From NCBI GenBank assembly GCA_001464335.1, contig LNEV01000009.1, forward strand, positions 62,001 through 126,000: 64,000 nucleotides of DNA, read 5' to 3'. Origin of the DNA: Rhizobiales bacterium Ga0077545. Lineage in GTDB: Bacteria; Pseudomonadota; Alphaproteobacteria; Rhizobiales; Methylopilaceae. The position numbers and the translations under genes were made by a program. This document shows positions 34,094-44,251 of the stretch, piece by piece (the first letter of the stretch is position 1; each line of letters opens with the position of its first letter). The notes beneath the pieces are model-generated. The model was not told the DNA's origin. It ran no database searches and saw only the letters and a list, made by a program, of their open reading frames with translations.

Positions 34094-34732
34094 TTATCCG
34101 CCAGCTGAAACGGCCCGAGGTGGCGGGGGTCTGTTTGAGTTTTCGGTCAGCCTTTGGGCAATAAGCTGAACGAGATACCAGCCGAATTCCGGGTTCTGGA
34201 AATAGAGCTGCTTGAGCTGATCGCCATCCATCGACAGGAGGTTGCAGTCGGTGAGGGCGGTGGCCGTCTGGGTGCGCAGGCCGTCTTTGGTGAAAAATGC
34301 GACCTCACCGAAAAGTGTGCCCGGGGGGATCTCCACCCCGATCTCTTCGAACCGAATGCCGCCGCGAACCAGATAGTAAAGGCGGTCGCCGACATCCCCT
34401 TTGCGAAACAGAACGTCGCCCGCTGCGATGCGGCTCGCACTTGCGAACGGGACGAGCCAATCCTCGTGTACGCCGGTCGCGGGCGCGGCCTTTACCGCGT
34501 CCACCATCCGGCGCATTTCGCGAATGCGCTGGATGTTGAGTGGAAGCTGGATGAGGTTCTGAACGGCGTTCGGCCAGAAGCCTGCGGCGGCCGCGGAGAT
34601 GATCGCGAGCACATTGCTCCAGGCCGAAAAAACGCGAAGGCGGATGATGGTGCGCGAAAAGGTCGAGCACAGCGTCAGCGCCATTGCGGCCCAGCCGAGA
34701 TAAGGCGCGTAAGCCAAAAGAGAATCGAGCAT
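34094..34732 (-). CDS. Membrane protein with cyclic-nucleotide-binding domain
   Basis: A 212-residue protein. The first 70 residues hold two or so membrane helices (YLGWAAMALTLCSTF and SAWSNVLAIISAAAAGFWPNAV). A CRP-like cNMP-binding domain follows (about 95-195: AAGDVLFRKGDVGDRLYYLVRGGIRFEE, PPGTLFGEVAFFTKDGLRTQTATAL). The phosphate-cassette position reads FGEVAFF ... LRTQTA, close to canonical with a Thr/Gln change after Arg. There is no DNA-binding helix-turn-helix, so it is not a transcription factor. The role is unknown; it may sense cAMP or cGMP at the membrane. Confidence 0.8.
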   Translation of the reverse strand: MLDSLLAYAPYLGWAAMALTLCSTFSRTIIRLRVFSAWSNVLAIISAAAAGFWPNAVQNLIQLPLNIQRIREMRRMVDAVKAAPATGVHEDWLVPFASASRIAAGDVLFRKGDVGDRLYYLVRGGIRFEEIGVEIPPGTLFGEVAFFTKDGLRTQTATALTDCNLLSMDGDQLKQLYFQNPEFGWYLVQLIAQRLTENSNRPPPPRAVSAGG

Positions 34733-34812
34733 CGCGCGAAGCTAAGCGAGCTTTGTGGGATTTACACTCTGGCGAATGGTGGAAGGTCCGAGCGCTTTGA
34801 GCGCGAGTTCCG

Positions 34813-35157
34813 TCAGATAGAGAAGCTCGTTCCGCAGCCGCAGCCGGCGGTTGCGTTGGGGTTCTTGATCTGGAAGCTCGCGCCGATCAGTTCGTCCACG
34901 AAGTCGATCTCGGCGCCCTTCATATATTCGAGCGAGACCGGATCGACGACGACACGGATGCCGTCGCGCTCGACCGACAGATCTTCATCCTGAAGAATGT
35001 GGTCGACGGCGAACTCATAACGGAAGCCCGAACAACCGCCGCCCTCGACACTGACGCGCAGATGCGAGCCCTCGGGCTCTCCCGTCAGGATTTCCCTGAT
35101 GCGGCGAGCGGCGTTTGCCGAAACGGTGACGGGCGAAGCGGTATCGGTGGAGGACAT
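34813..35157 (-). CDS. erpA: A-type iron-sulfur cluster carrier/insertion protein ErpA
   Basis: A 114-residue A-type carrier with the three cluster cysteines Cys42 (GGGCSGFRY), Cys106 and Cys108 (CGCGTSFSI). It receives Fe-S clusters from the scaffold and inserts them into target enzymes. It starts at ATG 35157 (MSSTDTASPV); a longer frame to 35190 has no ribosome site. It is divergent from dgt, as in other Rhizobiales. A second, SufA/IscA-like carrier is encoded at 49212-49583. Confidence 0.93.
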   Translation of the reverse strand: MSSTDTASPVTVSANAARRIREILTGEPEGSHLRVSVEGGGCSGFRYEFAVDHILQDEDLSVERDGIRVVVDPVSLEYMKGAEIDFVDELIGASFQIKNPNATAGCGCGTSFSI

Positions 35158-35299
35158 GGTTCTCCGGGACTCAAAACGGTGTTGCGCCAATTATGTGAGG
35201 GCCATTGCCCGCTTAGGCAAGGGGTGGATTTCCGGCGCATTGTCTCCCGGGCGTTGCCTTTCTTGCTTATAAGCGTTTCCAGATGCAGGAAAACGCACG

Positions 35300-36487
35300 A
35301 TGAATCCGGGGTATAAGGACCGACCGCGCGCGGTCTATGCGGCCGATCCGGCTCAGAGCCGGGGGCGGCTCGTCGCCGAGCCCGGTAGCCCGACGCGCAG
35401 CGAATTCCAGCGCGACCGCGACCGCATCCTGCATTCGGCCGCCTTCCGGCGCCTGAAGCACAAGACACAGGTTTTCGTCTATCACGAAGGCGATCATTAC
35501 CGGACACGCCTGACCCACACGCTGGAAGTCTCTCAGATCGCCCGCTCGCTGGCACGGGCGCTTGGCCTTGATGAGGATCTCGCCGAAACTCTGGCGCTGG
35601 CGCACGATCTCGGCCACACGCCGTTCGGCCATGCCGGGGAGCGGGCGCTGGATGCCTGCATGGCCGGGCATGGCGGGTTCGATCACAACGCCCAGTCGCT
35701 GCGAATCGTGACGCGTCTTGAACGGCGGTATGCCGCCTTCGACGGCCTCAATCTCACCTGGGAGACGCTGGAAGGCCTCGTCAAACACAATGGTCCGCTG
35801 ACAGACCGCAGCGGCGCGCCCCTCGCAGGAGAGATTCTGCCCGAAGCCATTCGCCTCTATGCGGCGCAGCAGGATCTGGATTTGTGGAGTTTTGCATCGG
35901 CGGAGGCGCAGGCGGCGGCGCTGGCCGACGACATCGCCTATGACGCACACGATCTCGACGACGGGCTGCGCGCGGGGCTCTTTTCTCTCGACGATTTGCG
36001 CGATGTGCCGTTTCTCGCGGGACTGCTCGATGAGATCGCCCGGCTCTGGCCGGGCCTCGATGCCTCGCGGACGGTCCACGAACTGACGCGGCGCGTCATC
36101 ACGCGGCTGGTGGAGGATGCCATCGCCGAAAGCAGCCAGCGCATCACGCATCTTGCGCCGGGCAGCGCCGCAGAGATCCGCCGGGCGCCGGCTCCCGTCA
36201 TCGCCTTTTCAGAAGCGATGGCCGACGCGGACCGGACCGTCAAGGGGTTCCTGTACCCGCATATGTACCGGCACGAGCGGGTGATGGCGGTGATGGGCGA
36301 TGCGCAGCAGATTGTCCGCGATCTGTTCGCGATCTACCGCGCCGACAACGAGGAAATGCCCGAGGAATGGCGCGATCTCGGCGACGGTCCGGCCCGTGCG
36401 GCTGCCGATTTCATCGCGGGCATGACCGATCGCTATGCCATTCAGGAACATCGCCGGCTGTTTGACGCCACTCCCGATCTGCGTTAG
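35300..36487 (+). CDS. dgt: Deoxyguanosinetriphosphate triphosphohydrolase-like HD protein
   Basis: A 395-residue HD-domain dNTPase. HD residues are His73 ([13 protein letters not shown]) and His102-Asp103 ([14 protein letters not shown]), with a further Asp in [14 protein letters not shown]. The family splits dNTPs to deoxynucleoside plus triphosphate and tunes dNTP pools. The length is that of the shorter, dGTPase-like class. It is followed after 29 bases by argS, a conserved pair in Alphaproteobacteria. Confidence 0.95.
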   Translation: MNPGYKDRPRAVYAADPAQSRGRLVAEPGSPTRSEFQRDRDRILHSAAFRRLKHKTQVFVYHEGDHYRTRLTHTLEVSQIARSLARALGLDEDLAETLALAHDLGHTPFGHAGERALDACMAGHGGFDHNAQSLRIVTRLERRYAAFDGLNLTWETLEGLVKHNGPLTDRSGAPLAGEILPEAIRLYAAQQDLDLWSFASAEAQAAALADDIAYDAHDLDDGLRAGLFSLDDLRDVPFLAGLLDEIARLWPGLDASRTVHELTRRVITRLVEDAIAESSQRITHLAPGSAAEIRRAPAPVIAFSEAMADADRTVKGFLYPHMYRHERVMAVMGDAQQIVRDLFAIYRADNEEMPEEWRDLGDGPARAAADFIAGMTDRYAIQEHRRLFDATPDLR

Positions 36488-36516
36488 GCGCGGCTCCATC
36501 TTCCCCAGAGAACGCC

Positions 36517-38268
36517 ATGAATCTCTTTGCTGTCTTCTCCGAGCGCGTGACCGCCGCCATCAATGCCGTCGTGGGCGATCTGTCCCATGCGGTGGCCATC
36601 GACCTTTCGCGCGTCGTCGTCGAGCCGCCGCGCGATCCGAGCCACGGCGATATGGCGACCAATGCCGCGATGGTCCTGTCGAAGGATTTCGGCATGAAGC
36701 CTCGCGAGCTTGCGGAAAAGATCGCCGAGAAGCTGCGTCAGGACGCCGATGTCACGGCGGTCGATATTGCCGGGCCGGGCTTCATCAATCTGCGCCTCAG
36801 CGGCGATGTCTGGTATGGCGCCCTGCGCGGTCTGCTGTCCGACGCCGAGGGCTTCGGGCGCAGCCATCTCGGCGCGCATCGCAAGGTCAATGTCGAATAT
36901 GTTTCGGCCAATCCGACAGGCCCCATGCATGTCGGCCATTGCCGGGGGGCGGTGTTCGGGGACGCTCTGGCAACGCTGCTTTCCTTTGCGGGTTATGACG
37001 TTACGCGAGAATATTACGTCAACGACGCAGGAGCGCAGGTCGATGTGCTCGCGCGCTCGGCGTATCTGCGTTACCGCGAGGCGCTGGGCGAAGAGATCGG
37101 CGCCATTCCCGAAGGGCTTTATCCCGGCGATTATCTGAAGCCGGTCGGTGAAAAGCTGGCGGCTGCTTACGGCAAGGACCTTGTCGGCAAATCCGAAGCC
37201 GAATGGCTGCCGCTCGTGCGCGCGGCCGCCATCGCGGCCATGCTGGAGATGATCCGCGAGGACCTCGCGGCGCTCAACATCCGTCACGACATCTTCTTCT
37301 CCGAAGCCTCGCTGCACGGGCAGGGAGGTCCGGTCGACATCACGCTGGCGGACCTGCGGGCACGCGATCTCGTCTATGAGGGGCGTCTGCCGCCGCCGAA
37401 GGGCCAGCTTCCCGACGATTGGGAAGACCGCGAGCAGACGCTTTTCCGCACGCAGGATTTCGGTGACGACACCGATCGTCCGCTCGCCAAATCCGACGGC
37501 TCCTACACCTATTTCGCGTCTGACGTCGCGTACATGAAGGACAAGATCGGGCGCGGTTTCGAGGAACTGATCTTTGTTCTGGGCGCCGATCACGGTGGTT
37601 ACGTCAAACGCCTCGAAGCTGTCGCGGCGGCCCTGTCGGGCGGCAAGGCGCATGTCGATGTGAAGCTCGTCCAGCTCGTGCGTCTGTTCCGGGCGGGCGA
37701 GCCGGTGCGCATGTCGAAGCGCTCGGGAGATTTCGTCACCCTGCGCGATGTGGTCGAGGAGGTCGGCACCGATGCCGTCCGCTTCATGATGCTTTTCCGT
37801 AAGAACGACGCGGTTCTGGATTTCGACTTCGCCAAAGTGCTCGAACAGTCACGCGAGAACCCGGTGTTCTACGTGCAGTACGCGCATGCCCGCACGAAAT
37901 CGGTGCTGCGCAATGCGCGCGAGGCTTTGGGAGCCGGGGCAGGAACGGATACGGCGAGTGCGAAGCTGGAACGGCTGTCGGATTCGGGCGAGATCGCGCT
38001 TGTCCACAAACTTGCCGAATACCCCCGCGTGATCGAGGCGGCGGCTCTGGCGCACGAGCCGCACCGCATCGCGTTTTATGTGCACGAACTGGCGTCCGAT
38101 TTTCACTCGCACTGGAATCGCGGGAACGACGATCAGTCCTTGCGATTCGTGCAGGCGGACGATGTGGAATTGACCTCCGCGAGACTAGCGCTCGTCCAGG
38201 CGGTGGGTTTAGTGTTAAAAAATGGACTTTCCTTGCTGGGTGTGCGCGCGCCGGATGAAATGCGTTAA
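36517..38268 (+). CDS. argS: Arginyl-tRNA synthetase
   Basis: A 583-residue class I synthetase of normal length that charges tRNA-Arg. The N-terminal additional domain is followed by the HIGH-type motif HVGH at residues 138-141 ([17 protein letters not shown]). The KMSKS loop is degenerate ([13 protein letters not shown]), as in many ArgRS. The C-terminal DALR-type anticodon-binding domain ends [10 protein letters not shown]. It lies in the dgt-argS-SPOR-nagZ string. Confidence 0.97.
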   Translation: MNLFAVFSERVTAAINAVVGDLSHAVAIDLSRVVVEPPRDPSHGDMATNAAMVLSKDFGMKPRELAEKIAEKLRQDADVTAVDIAGPGFINLRLSGDVWYGALRGLLSDAEGFGRSHLGAHRKVNVEYVSANPTGPMHVGHCRGAVFGDALATLLSFAGYDVTREYYVNDAGAQVDVLARSAYLRYREALGEEIGAIPEGLYPGDYLKPVGEKLAAAYGKDLVGKSEAEWLPLVRAAAIAAMLEMIREDLAALNIRHDIFFSEASLHGQGGPVDITLADLRARDLVYEGRLPPPKGQLPDDWEDREQTLFRTQDFGDDTDRPLAKSDGSYTYFASDVAYMKDKIGRGFEELIFVLGADHGGYVKRLEAVAAALSGGKAHVDVKLVQLVRLFRAGEPVRMSKRSGDFVTLRDVVEEVGTDAVRFMMLFRKNDAVLDFDFAKVLEQSRENPVFYVQYAHARTKSVLRNAREALGAGAGTDTASAKLERLSDSGEIALVHKLAEYPRVIEAAALAHEPHRIAFYVHELASDFHSHWNRGNDDQSLRFVQADDVELTSARLALVQAVGLVLKNGLSLLGVRAPDEMR

Positions 38269-38330
38269 CCGCATTGGCCACATTCTGTCCGCGTTTCGCT
38301 GCTAGCAGAGCGTGGTTCCTGGGGTAAAAG

Positions 38331-39992
38331 ATGTCCGATACTACACAGCGTCGCGGAACGGATTACGACAGCCTGCGCAATCTCGGCGCACCGGCTGACC
38401 GTTCGCCGCGTGAAGCGGAAGACCCGCTTGCAGAACTCGCCCGCCTTGTCTCGCAAGGCGATCCCTATGCCGCTCCTGAAGAGCCGCGCGCATCCTATGC
38501 ACCACCGCGTGGCTATGCGGCGCCGGTCGTGGATCGCCAGCAGGATCGCCTCGATCCTGTTGCTCCGTCCGCGCCGCGCCAGTCGGGCTTCGATCCGCGG
38601 GCTTATGGTGCGGCTGCCCAGCCCGATTACGATCCCAACGATTTCTTCGCCGAGCCCGCCGCTTCTGCACCGCAACAGGGATATGGCGCGACGTATCATG
38701 ACGACTTCGACGACGGTCTGGGTGCGCCGCCGCGCGCCTATGCCGATGCATTCGAAGATACTGACAGCGGTTATCCGCCTTATGACGATGGCCTGGCAGA
38801 TCAGGACCTTCCCGTTCGAAGCCGCCGTGGTCTCGTTCTGGCGGCTGTCGCCGGTCTTGTCGTGCTGGGCGGTGTCGGCGCGTGGGCGACGGGCATGATG
38901 GGCGGCGACGATGTCGCCGACGGCGCGCCCCCGGTCATCAAAGCGGAAAGCGAGCCTGTGAAGGTCGTCGCGGAAGCAAAACCGGTCGTTCAGCAGAAAC
39001 AGAGCTATGACCGCATTCCCGTGAATGCGGATGCGAATGTCGTCGCCAGCGCCGAAGAGCCGGGCGAGAAGCCCGCGCCGCGTGTCATTCTGCCGGGTGC
39101 CGCTTCCGGTCCGACGGAAGCGCGCGTGGGCGAACTGACAACCGATCCTTCGGTCCTGCCCGATCAGGCGAACGATCCGAATGGCGGCCGCCGTGTGCGC
39201 ACCATTGCGATCCGCCCGGATGGCTCCTCAGCCCCTGCCGCAGACGCACCCGTGCTTGCCGCAGCGCCCCAGCCGGAGATGATCCGCGGAACGGGTGTTG
39301 CCGAAGGCATGTCCATGCAGCCGGGCAGCGATTTCGGCATTATGAGCCCGGAGGCTCCGCAGTCGCAGGCCTCGTCTGGCCCGGATGTTCCCATGCCTGA
39401 GCCCCGGCCGTCCGGCATGGCACAGGGCTTCGCGGCACAGCCTGCGCCGATCATGGTTCCGGAAACGCAGGCACGGGCCGCGACCGCTACGCCGGCGCCC
39501 GCCGCACCCGCACCGGCCGCCCCGCGCAATTCGGGTCCGCCGAGCAGCCCGCAGCCGCAGGTCGAGATCACCAACAAGCGACCGCTGCGTGGCACGCCCG
39601 GCCCAAGTTCCCAAAACACAACGCCGGCGGCTCCACGTCAGGTCGCTATGGCGGGCGCGGATCCTGTTTCGCTCGCTCCGGCGCCCGCGCCGGTTCAGGC
39701 GCGTCCCGCCGCGCCCCAGGTTGCGGCCGTCTCGACCTCTTCGGGCGGGTTCGGCGTCCAACTGACCGCGCAGCGCTCCGAAGCGGAAGCGCTGTCGGCG
39801 TTCAACGCCCTGAAGCAGCGCAATCCGGGCGTTCTGGGTTCGTATAATGCCGTTGTCGCCCGGGCCGATCTCGGCGCCGATCGCGGTGTTTTCTATCGAG
39901 CCATGGTTCCTGCCTCGACACAGGCCGATGCTTCCAATCTCTGCATCCAGTTCAAGGCCTCGGGCGTCGACTGCATCGTCCAGCGCCGCTGA
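38331..39992 (+). CDS. SPOR-domain membrane protein
   Basis: A 553-residue bitopic inner-membrane protein. A cytoplasmic Pro/Ala/Tyr-rich region (1-165) precedes one membrane helix (GLVLAAVAGLVVLGGVGAWATG, about 166-187). A long low-complexity periplasmic linker leads to a C-terminal SPOR domain (FGVQLTAQRSEAEALSAFNAL ... CIQFKASGVDCIVQRR). SPOR domains bind denuded glycan strands at the division septum. Its position between argS and nagZ is conserved in Rhizobiales and suggests a role in septal peptidoglycan work. Confidence 0.9.
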   Translation: MSDTTQRRGTDYDSLRNLGAPADRSPREAEDPLAELARLVSQGDPYAAPEEPRASYAPPRGYAAPVVDRQQDRLDPVAPSAPRQSGFDPRAYGAAAQPDYDPNDFFAEPAASAPQQGYGATYHDDFDDGLGAPPRAYADAFEDTDSGYPPYDDGLADQDLPVRSRRGLVLAAVAGLVVLGGVGAWATGMMGGDDVADGAPPVIKAESEPVKVVAEAKPVVQQKQSYDRIPVNADANVVASAEEPGEKPAPRVILPGAASGPTEARVGELTTDPSVLPDQANDPNGGRRVRTIAIRPDGSSAPAADAPVLAAAPQPEMIRGTGVAEGMSMQPGSDFGIMSPEAPQSQASSGPDVPMPEPRPSGMAQGFAAQPAPIMVPETQARAATATPAPAAPAPAAPRNSGPPSSPQPQVEITNKRPLRGTPGPSSQNTTPAAPRQVAMAGADPVSLAPAPAPVQARPAAPQVAAVSTSSGGFGVQLTAQRSEAEALSAFNALKQRNPGVLGSYNAVVARADLGADRGVFYRAMVPASTQADASNLCIQFKASGVDCIVQRR

Positions 39993-40095
39993 TAATTCAC
40001 GATTGCGTTGCGGGCATCTGTGAAGAAGGGGGAAGGGGGTGCAAATGGCGCCTCCCGCAGTTGACCCTTTCGGAACCGCCCTATAAGGCCGCCTC

Positions 40096-41115
40096 ATGAG
40101 CCCTCGCGCTTTCATTTGCGGTCTCTCCGGCACGGAATTGACCCCTGAGGAACGGCTGTTCGTCGATCACGCCGAGCCGTGGGGCATCATCTTGTTCGCG
40201 CGCAACATCCGGGACGCGGTGCAGGTTCGCACGCTCGTCGACGAGGTCCGCGCGCTGCTGGGCCGTGGCGACATGCCGGTCCTGATCGATCAGGAAGGTG
40301 GGCGCGTGCAGCGTGCGCGGCCGCCGCTCGCCGAGCGCCATCCCCCGCCGAAAGCCTATGCCGACCTTTTCGCGGAAGACCGCGAGCAGGGCCTTGCCGC
40401 CGCCAGGCTTGGCGCGCGGCTGATCGCGCATGAGCTGAAAGGCCTTCACCTGAACGTCGATTGCCTGCCTCTGCTCGATCTCGTCTTCGAGGGCGCGCAC
40501 GACATCGTGGGCGACCGCTCCTATGGCGCGGAGCCGGATGTGGTCTCCCTGCTCGCGCGAGCGGTCTGCGAGGGGCTTCTCGACGGTGGCGTTCTGCCGG
40601 TCGTCAAGCACATTCCCGGCCATGGCCGTGCCCTTTCGGACAGCCATCTCGAATTGCCCCGCGTCAGCGCCCCGGTGCCCGAGCTTCAGCGCGCGGATTT
40701 TGCGCCGTTTCGCCTGCTGAACGACATGCCGCTCGCGATGACCGCGCATGTTCTCTATACGGCGCTCGATCCGGACCGGCCGGCCACCCTATCGCGGGTG
40801 ATCGTGCAGGATGTCATTCGCGGCTTCATCGGCTTCGACGGCGCGCTCATGACCGACGATCTTTCGATGAAGGCGCTGTCGGGCGGGCTTGGCCATCTCG
40901 CAGAGCAGAGCTTTGCGGCCGGCTGCGATCTGGCGTTGCACTGCAACGGCGATCTCGATGAGATGCGCGAGATTGCCCAGGCATCGCCACGGCTTTCCGG
41001 AGATGCAGAACGCCGGTGCTTCGCGGCGCTTGCGCGCCTCCGGGCCCCGCAGCCTTTCGACGTGGATGCTGCCCGGGCTCTGGTGCGCGGGCTCGTTCCC
41101 GCGGCGGTGGCTTGA
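40096..41115 (+). CDS. nagZ: Beta-N-acetylhexosaminidase NagZ (glycoside hydrolase family 3)
   Basis: A 339-residue cytoplasmic GH3 enzyme, normal size for NagZ. It removes GlcNAc from anhydromuropeptides during peptidoglycan recycling. The signature KHIPGHG (171-177) and the flexible-loop acid/base pair Asp182/His184 (SDSHLELP) are intact. The nucleophile Asp is in GALMTDDLSMKAL. It lies five bases before scpA. Confidence 0.95.
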   Translation: MSPRAFICGLSGTELTPEERLFVDHAEPWGIILFARNIRDAVQVRTLVDEVRALLGRGDMPVLIDQEGGRVQRARPPLAERHPPPKAYADLFAEDREQGLAAARLGARLIAHELKGLHLNVDCLPLLDLVFEGAHDIVGDRSYGAEPDVVSLLARAVCEGLLDGGVLPVVKHIPGHGRALSDSHLELPRVSAPVPELQRADFAPFRLLNDMPLAMTAHVLYTALDPDRPATLSRVIVQDVIRGFIGFDGALMTDDLSMKALSGGLGHLAEQSFAAGCDLALHCNGDLDEMREIAQASPRLSGDAERRCFAALARLRAPQPFDVDAARALVRGLVPAAVA

Positions 41116-41120
41116 GCGCC

Positions 41121-41942
41121 ATGAGCGACGAGACCGACCCTGTGGTCGAGACGGCAGCGCCCAAGGCGGCCGTCGTTTCGCCGATGAGCGATGACGCTGC
41201 GTTGCCCGAGGGCGCCTTCGTCGTCGATCTCGATGTGTTCGAAGGCCCGCTGGATCTGCTTCTTGAGCTTGCGCGCAAGGAAAAGGTCGATCTGCACAAG
41301 GTCTCGATCGCGCGGCTGGCCGAGCAATATCTGAAATTCATCGAGGAACTGCGCAAACTCAAGCTTGAACTGGCCGCCGACTACCTCGTCATGGCCGCGT
41401 GGCTTGCCTACCTGAAATCGCGGCTTCTTCTGCCCCAGGCCGAAAAGGCCGACGAGGTTTCCGGCGAGGACATGGCCGCGATGCTGGCCCATCGTCTGCG
41501 CAGGCTCGAAGCCATGCGCACCGCTGCCGAGCTGCTCGCAAGCCGCAATCGGCTCGGGCAGGAAGTTTTCTCGCGTGGTGCGCCGGAAGGCGTACGTATC
41601 GATCGCAAGAGCGTGTGGGACGCCTCGCTCTATGATCTTCTGACGGCGTATGCGCAGCAGCGCCAGCAGCAGACCCTTGCGCATGTCACAATCAGGCGTC
41701 AGGCGGTCTTTCCGCTCGCCGAAGCGCGCGAGGCGCTGGAACGACTTGTCGGTACAATTGGAGACTGGACGGCGCTCGATGCGCTGCTGATTTCTTATCT
41801 GGCGCCGCCTGAGGAGCAGAAAAGCGTGCTCGCATCGTCCTTCAGCGCCAGCCTCGAACTCGCCCGCGAGGGACATATCGAATTGCGGCAAGAGAATCCT
41901 TTTGCCCCGCTTTACATACGCGCCACAGGAGGCGCCCAATGA
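41121..41942 (+). CDS. scpA: Segregation and condensation protein A
   Basis: A 273-residue kleisin. The N-terminal domain FEGPLDLLLELARKEKVDLHKVSIARLAEQYL is diagnostic, and a C-terminal winged helix follows. ScpA bridges the SMC heads and, with ScpB, forms the bacterial condensin. ATG 41121 was used. Its last four bases overlap scpB (ATGA). Confidence 0.95.
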   Translation: MSDETDPVVETAAPKAAVVSPMSDDAALPEGAFVVDLDVFEGPLDLLLELARKEKVDLHKVSIARLAEQYLKFIEELRKLKLELAADYLVMAAWLAYLKSRLLLPQAEKADEVSGEDMAAMLAHRLRRLEAMRTAAELLASRNRLGQEVFSRGAPEGVRIDRKSVWDASLYDLLTAYAQQRQQQTLAHVTIRRQAVFPLAEAREALERLVGTIGDWTALDALLISYLAPPEEQKSVLASSFSASLELAREGHIELRQENPFAPLYIRATGGAQ

Positions 41943-42760
41943 TCGACGGACAGACTTTCCTGCGCGATGCCACGGCCAATGATGCCGTGAATTTCGAACA
42001 TGTGCGGATGGCCGAAGCGCTGCTTTTCGCCGCCGAAGAGCCGCTCGACCAGGCCACTTTTGTCAGCCGCCTTCCCGAAGGGGCGGACATCCCGGCCGTC
42101 ATCAACGCACTCGAGGCGCATTATGCGGTGCGCGGCGTCAATCTCGTTTCGACAGGTGGGCGCTGGTCGCTGCGCACCTCGCCCGATCTTGCGCCGATCC
42201 TGCGCCGCGAGCGCGAGGAGCAGAAAAAGCTTTCGCGCGCGGCGCTCGAAACGCTCGCGATCATCGCCTACCACCAGCCGGTGACGCGTGCGGAAATCGA
42301 GGGCATTCGCGGCGTCTCGGTCGCCAAGGGCACTCTTGAAGTCCTACTCGAAACGGACTGGGTGCGCCTGCGCGGGCGCAGAAAGACACCGGGACGGCCG
42401 GTCACCTTCGGCACGACGAAGGAATTTCTCGATCATTTCGGGCTGGAGACGATCGGCGACCTGCCGGGCGTCGACGAACTCAAGGCGGCGGGTCTGCTCG
42501 ATTCGCGCCTGCCGGACGGGCTCGACGTTCCGATGCCTTCCGACGATCCGACCTTGCGCGAGGACGAGGATGAGCTGGAAGCGGGCGATCTCGATTTCCT
42601 GACGCCGCTCGATGCTGAGAGCACGGCGGAGAATGCGGATATGTCCGAGCCTCCCATCGGCTCGCCCGTCGATCCCGAAGGGCACGAGGCCGATGAGGAC
42701 GAGCCGGATCAGGCGGCTCCTGAGTCACCAGGCGATTCCGGGGATGAGGGGCCCAAGTGA
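41939..42760 (+). CDS. scpB: Segregation and condensation protein B
   Basis: A 273-residue ScpB with two winged-helix domains (ALLFAAEEPLDQATFVSRLPEG and RAALETLAIIAYHQPVTRAEIEGIRGVSV). A long acidic C-terminal tail (from about residue 195, rich in Asp, Glu and Pro) extends the usual core. It forms a dimer on ScpA. The ATGA overlap couples it to scpA. The GTG of the following ABC gene overlaps its stop codon. Confidence 0.94.
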   Translation: MIDGQTFLRDATANDAVNFEHVRMAEALLFAAEEPLDQATFVSRLPEGADIPAVINALEAHYAVRGVNLVSTGGRWSLRTSPDLAPILRREREEQKKLSRAALETLAIIAYHQPVTRAEIEGIRGVSVAKGTLEVLLETDWVRLRGRRKTPGRPVTFGTTKEFLDHFGLETIGDLPGVDELKAAGLLDSRLPDGLDVPMPSDDPTLREDEDELEAGDLDFLTPLDAESTAENADMSEPPIGSPVDPEGHEADEDEPDQAAPESPGDSGDEGPK

Positions 42761-43845
42761 ACGACCTTGCGGGTCCTCATTGGGGGCGCAGCGGGACTGC
42801 CGGAGCGGCCATTCCCGCGCGTCTGACCTTCGAGAGCATCACGCACAGGTTCGGGGCGGTGACGGCGGTGTCCGACATGTCGCTCGATGTCGCGCCGGGC
42901 GAGATCGTCGCTCTGCTTGGCAGATCGGGTTGTGGGAAGACGACCCTCCTGCGCATCGCCGCTGGAATCGAGCGGCAGACGACGGGCCGACTGTGTCTGC
43001 ACGGGCGGGTGATTGCGGACGAGACCCGTTTCGAGCCGCCGGAGACACGCGGCATAGGCTTCGTGTTTCAGGACTACGCGCTGTTTCCGCATCTGTCGGT
43101 GCAGGACAATGTGGCCTTCGGGTTGAAGCGCATGTCACGCCACGATGCGAGCGAGGTCGCTCTGCGGGCCCTTGAGCGTGTCGGTCTTCGCCATCATGCC
43201 GACGACTATCCGCATGAGCTGTCGGGCGGCGAGCAGCAGCGCGTGGCGCTTGCCCGCGCTATCGCGCCGCGCCCCGGCGTTCTGCTTATGGACGAACCGT
43301 TTTCGGGGCTGGACCGCAGGCTGCGTGACAGCGTGCGCGAGGAGACGCTCTCTGTGCTCCGCGAGACCGGCGCCACCTCGCTTCTGGTCACGCACGATCC
43401 GGAAGAAGCCATGCGCATGGCCGACCGCATTGCGCTGATGAGCGATGGAAAGCTCGTGCAGATCGGCACGCCGGAAGAGCTCTATCTCCGCCCGGCCAAT
43501 CTTTTCGCCGCTCGTTTTTTCAGCGAAATCAATGAAATACAGGGAAGTGCGAAGGCCGGGCGCGTGGAAACGCCGTTCGGCGTTCTCGCCGCCAAGGATC
43601 TTCCGGACGGCCCGGTGACGGCTGCGATCCGGCCTTCTGCGTTTCTTCTCGGCGATCGCGGGCAGCCGGGCCACGTGCTGTCGGCGCGCTTTCTCGGGGA
43701 CACCGATCTGCTCGAAATCGCCGTCGATGGCCAGGACGATCCGCTGCGTGTGCGCGCCCCTGCCGGGCTGTGGCGGGAGGGCAGCGATGTCACAATCTCT
43801 TTTGATGCCCGGCAGGCGCTTGTGTTTCGGGCGAGCCAAACCTAG
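42757..43845 (+). CDS. Orphan ABC transporter ATP-binding protein (FbpC/PotA-like)
   Basis: A 362-residue import-type ATPase. Walker [10 protein letters not shown] (55-63), Q-loop [17 protein letters not shown], signature LSGGEQQ (155-161), Walker B LLMDEP (176-181) and the H-loop VTHDPEEAM are intact. A C-terminal TOBE-like beta domain is present (from about 255). It resembles ferric-iron or polyamine/sulfate importers. No permease or binding-protein gene is adjacent. GTG 42757 overlaps the scpB TGA. It presumably serves a permease encoded elsewhere. Confidence 0.9.
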   Translation: MNDLAGPHWGRSGTAGAAIPARLTFESITHRFGAVTAVSDMSLDVAPGEIVALLGRSGCGKTTLLRIAAGIERQTTGRLCLHGRVIADETRFEPPETRGIGFVFQDYALFPHLSVQDNVAFGLKRMSRHDASEVALRALERVGLRHHADDYPHELSGGEQQRVALARAIAPRPGVLLMDEPFSGLDRRLRDSVREETLSVLRETGATSLLVTHDPEEAMRMADRIALMSDGKLVQIGTPEELYLRPANLFAARFFSEINEIQGSAKAGRVETPFGVLAAKDLPDGPVTAAIRPSAFLLGDRGQPGHVLSARFLGDTDLLEIAVDGQDDPLRVRAPAGLWREGSDVTISFDARQALVFRASQT

Positions 43846-43907
43846 TTTCGTTTCACATTGATATTGCCGCTGGATTCCCCACGCGCACGGTTTGTCGAGG
43901 AACTGTC

Positions 43908-44225
43908 ATGAGCCTGACCCACTGGCTGGTCGTTATTGTCATTGCGCTGCTGTTGTTCGGGCGCGGCAAGATTTCCGATCTGATGGGAGATCTGGCCAAG
44001 GGCATCAAGAGCTTCAAGAAGGGCATGGCCGAGGACGAAGACGACAAGCCCGTTGTCGCGCCCGCGCCGGCCGAGGTCACGCCTCCGGCGCGGCTCATCG
44101 AGCACGAACCGGCGCCGAGCGTCGCGCCGATCCCCGCGGCAGAGGTCGAGCCGAAGAAGAAGGCTCCGGCCAGAAAGCCTGCCGCCGCCAAGAAGGCCCC
44201 GGCAAAGTCCAAAGCCAAAGTCTGA
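43908..44225 (+). CDS. tatA: Sec-independent translocase protein TatA
   Basis: A 105-residue TatA. A short N-terminal membrane helix ([16 protein letters not shown]), the FGRGKIS hinge and an amphipathic helix ([16 protein letters not shown]) are as expected. The tail is a long Pro/Ala/Lys-rich region. TatA oligomers form the pore for folded, twin-arginine proteins. GAGGAA precedes the ATG. It heads tatABC. A likely client, the PhoX-like protein, is encoded at 58037-60001. Confidence 0.95.
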   Translation: MSLTHWLVVIVIALLLFGRGKISDLMGDLAKGIKSFKKGMAEDEDDKPVVAPAPAEVTPPARLIEHEPAPSVAPIPAAEVEPKKKAPARKPAAAKKAPAKSKAKV

Positions 44226-44251
44226 TGGTTGTCGGCCACAGGGCCTGATTC

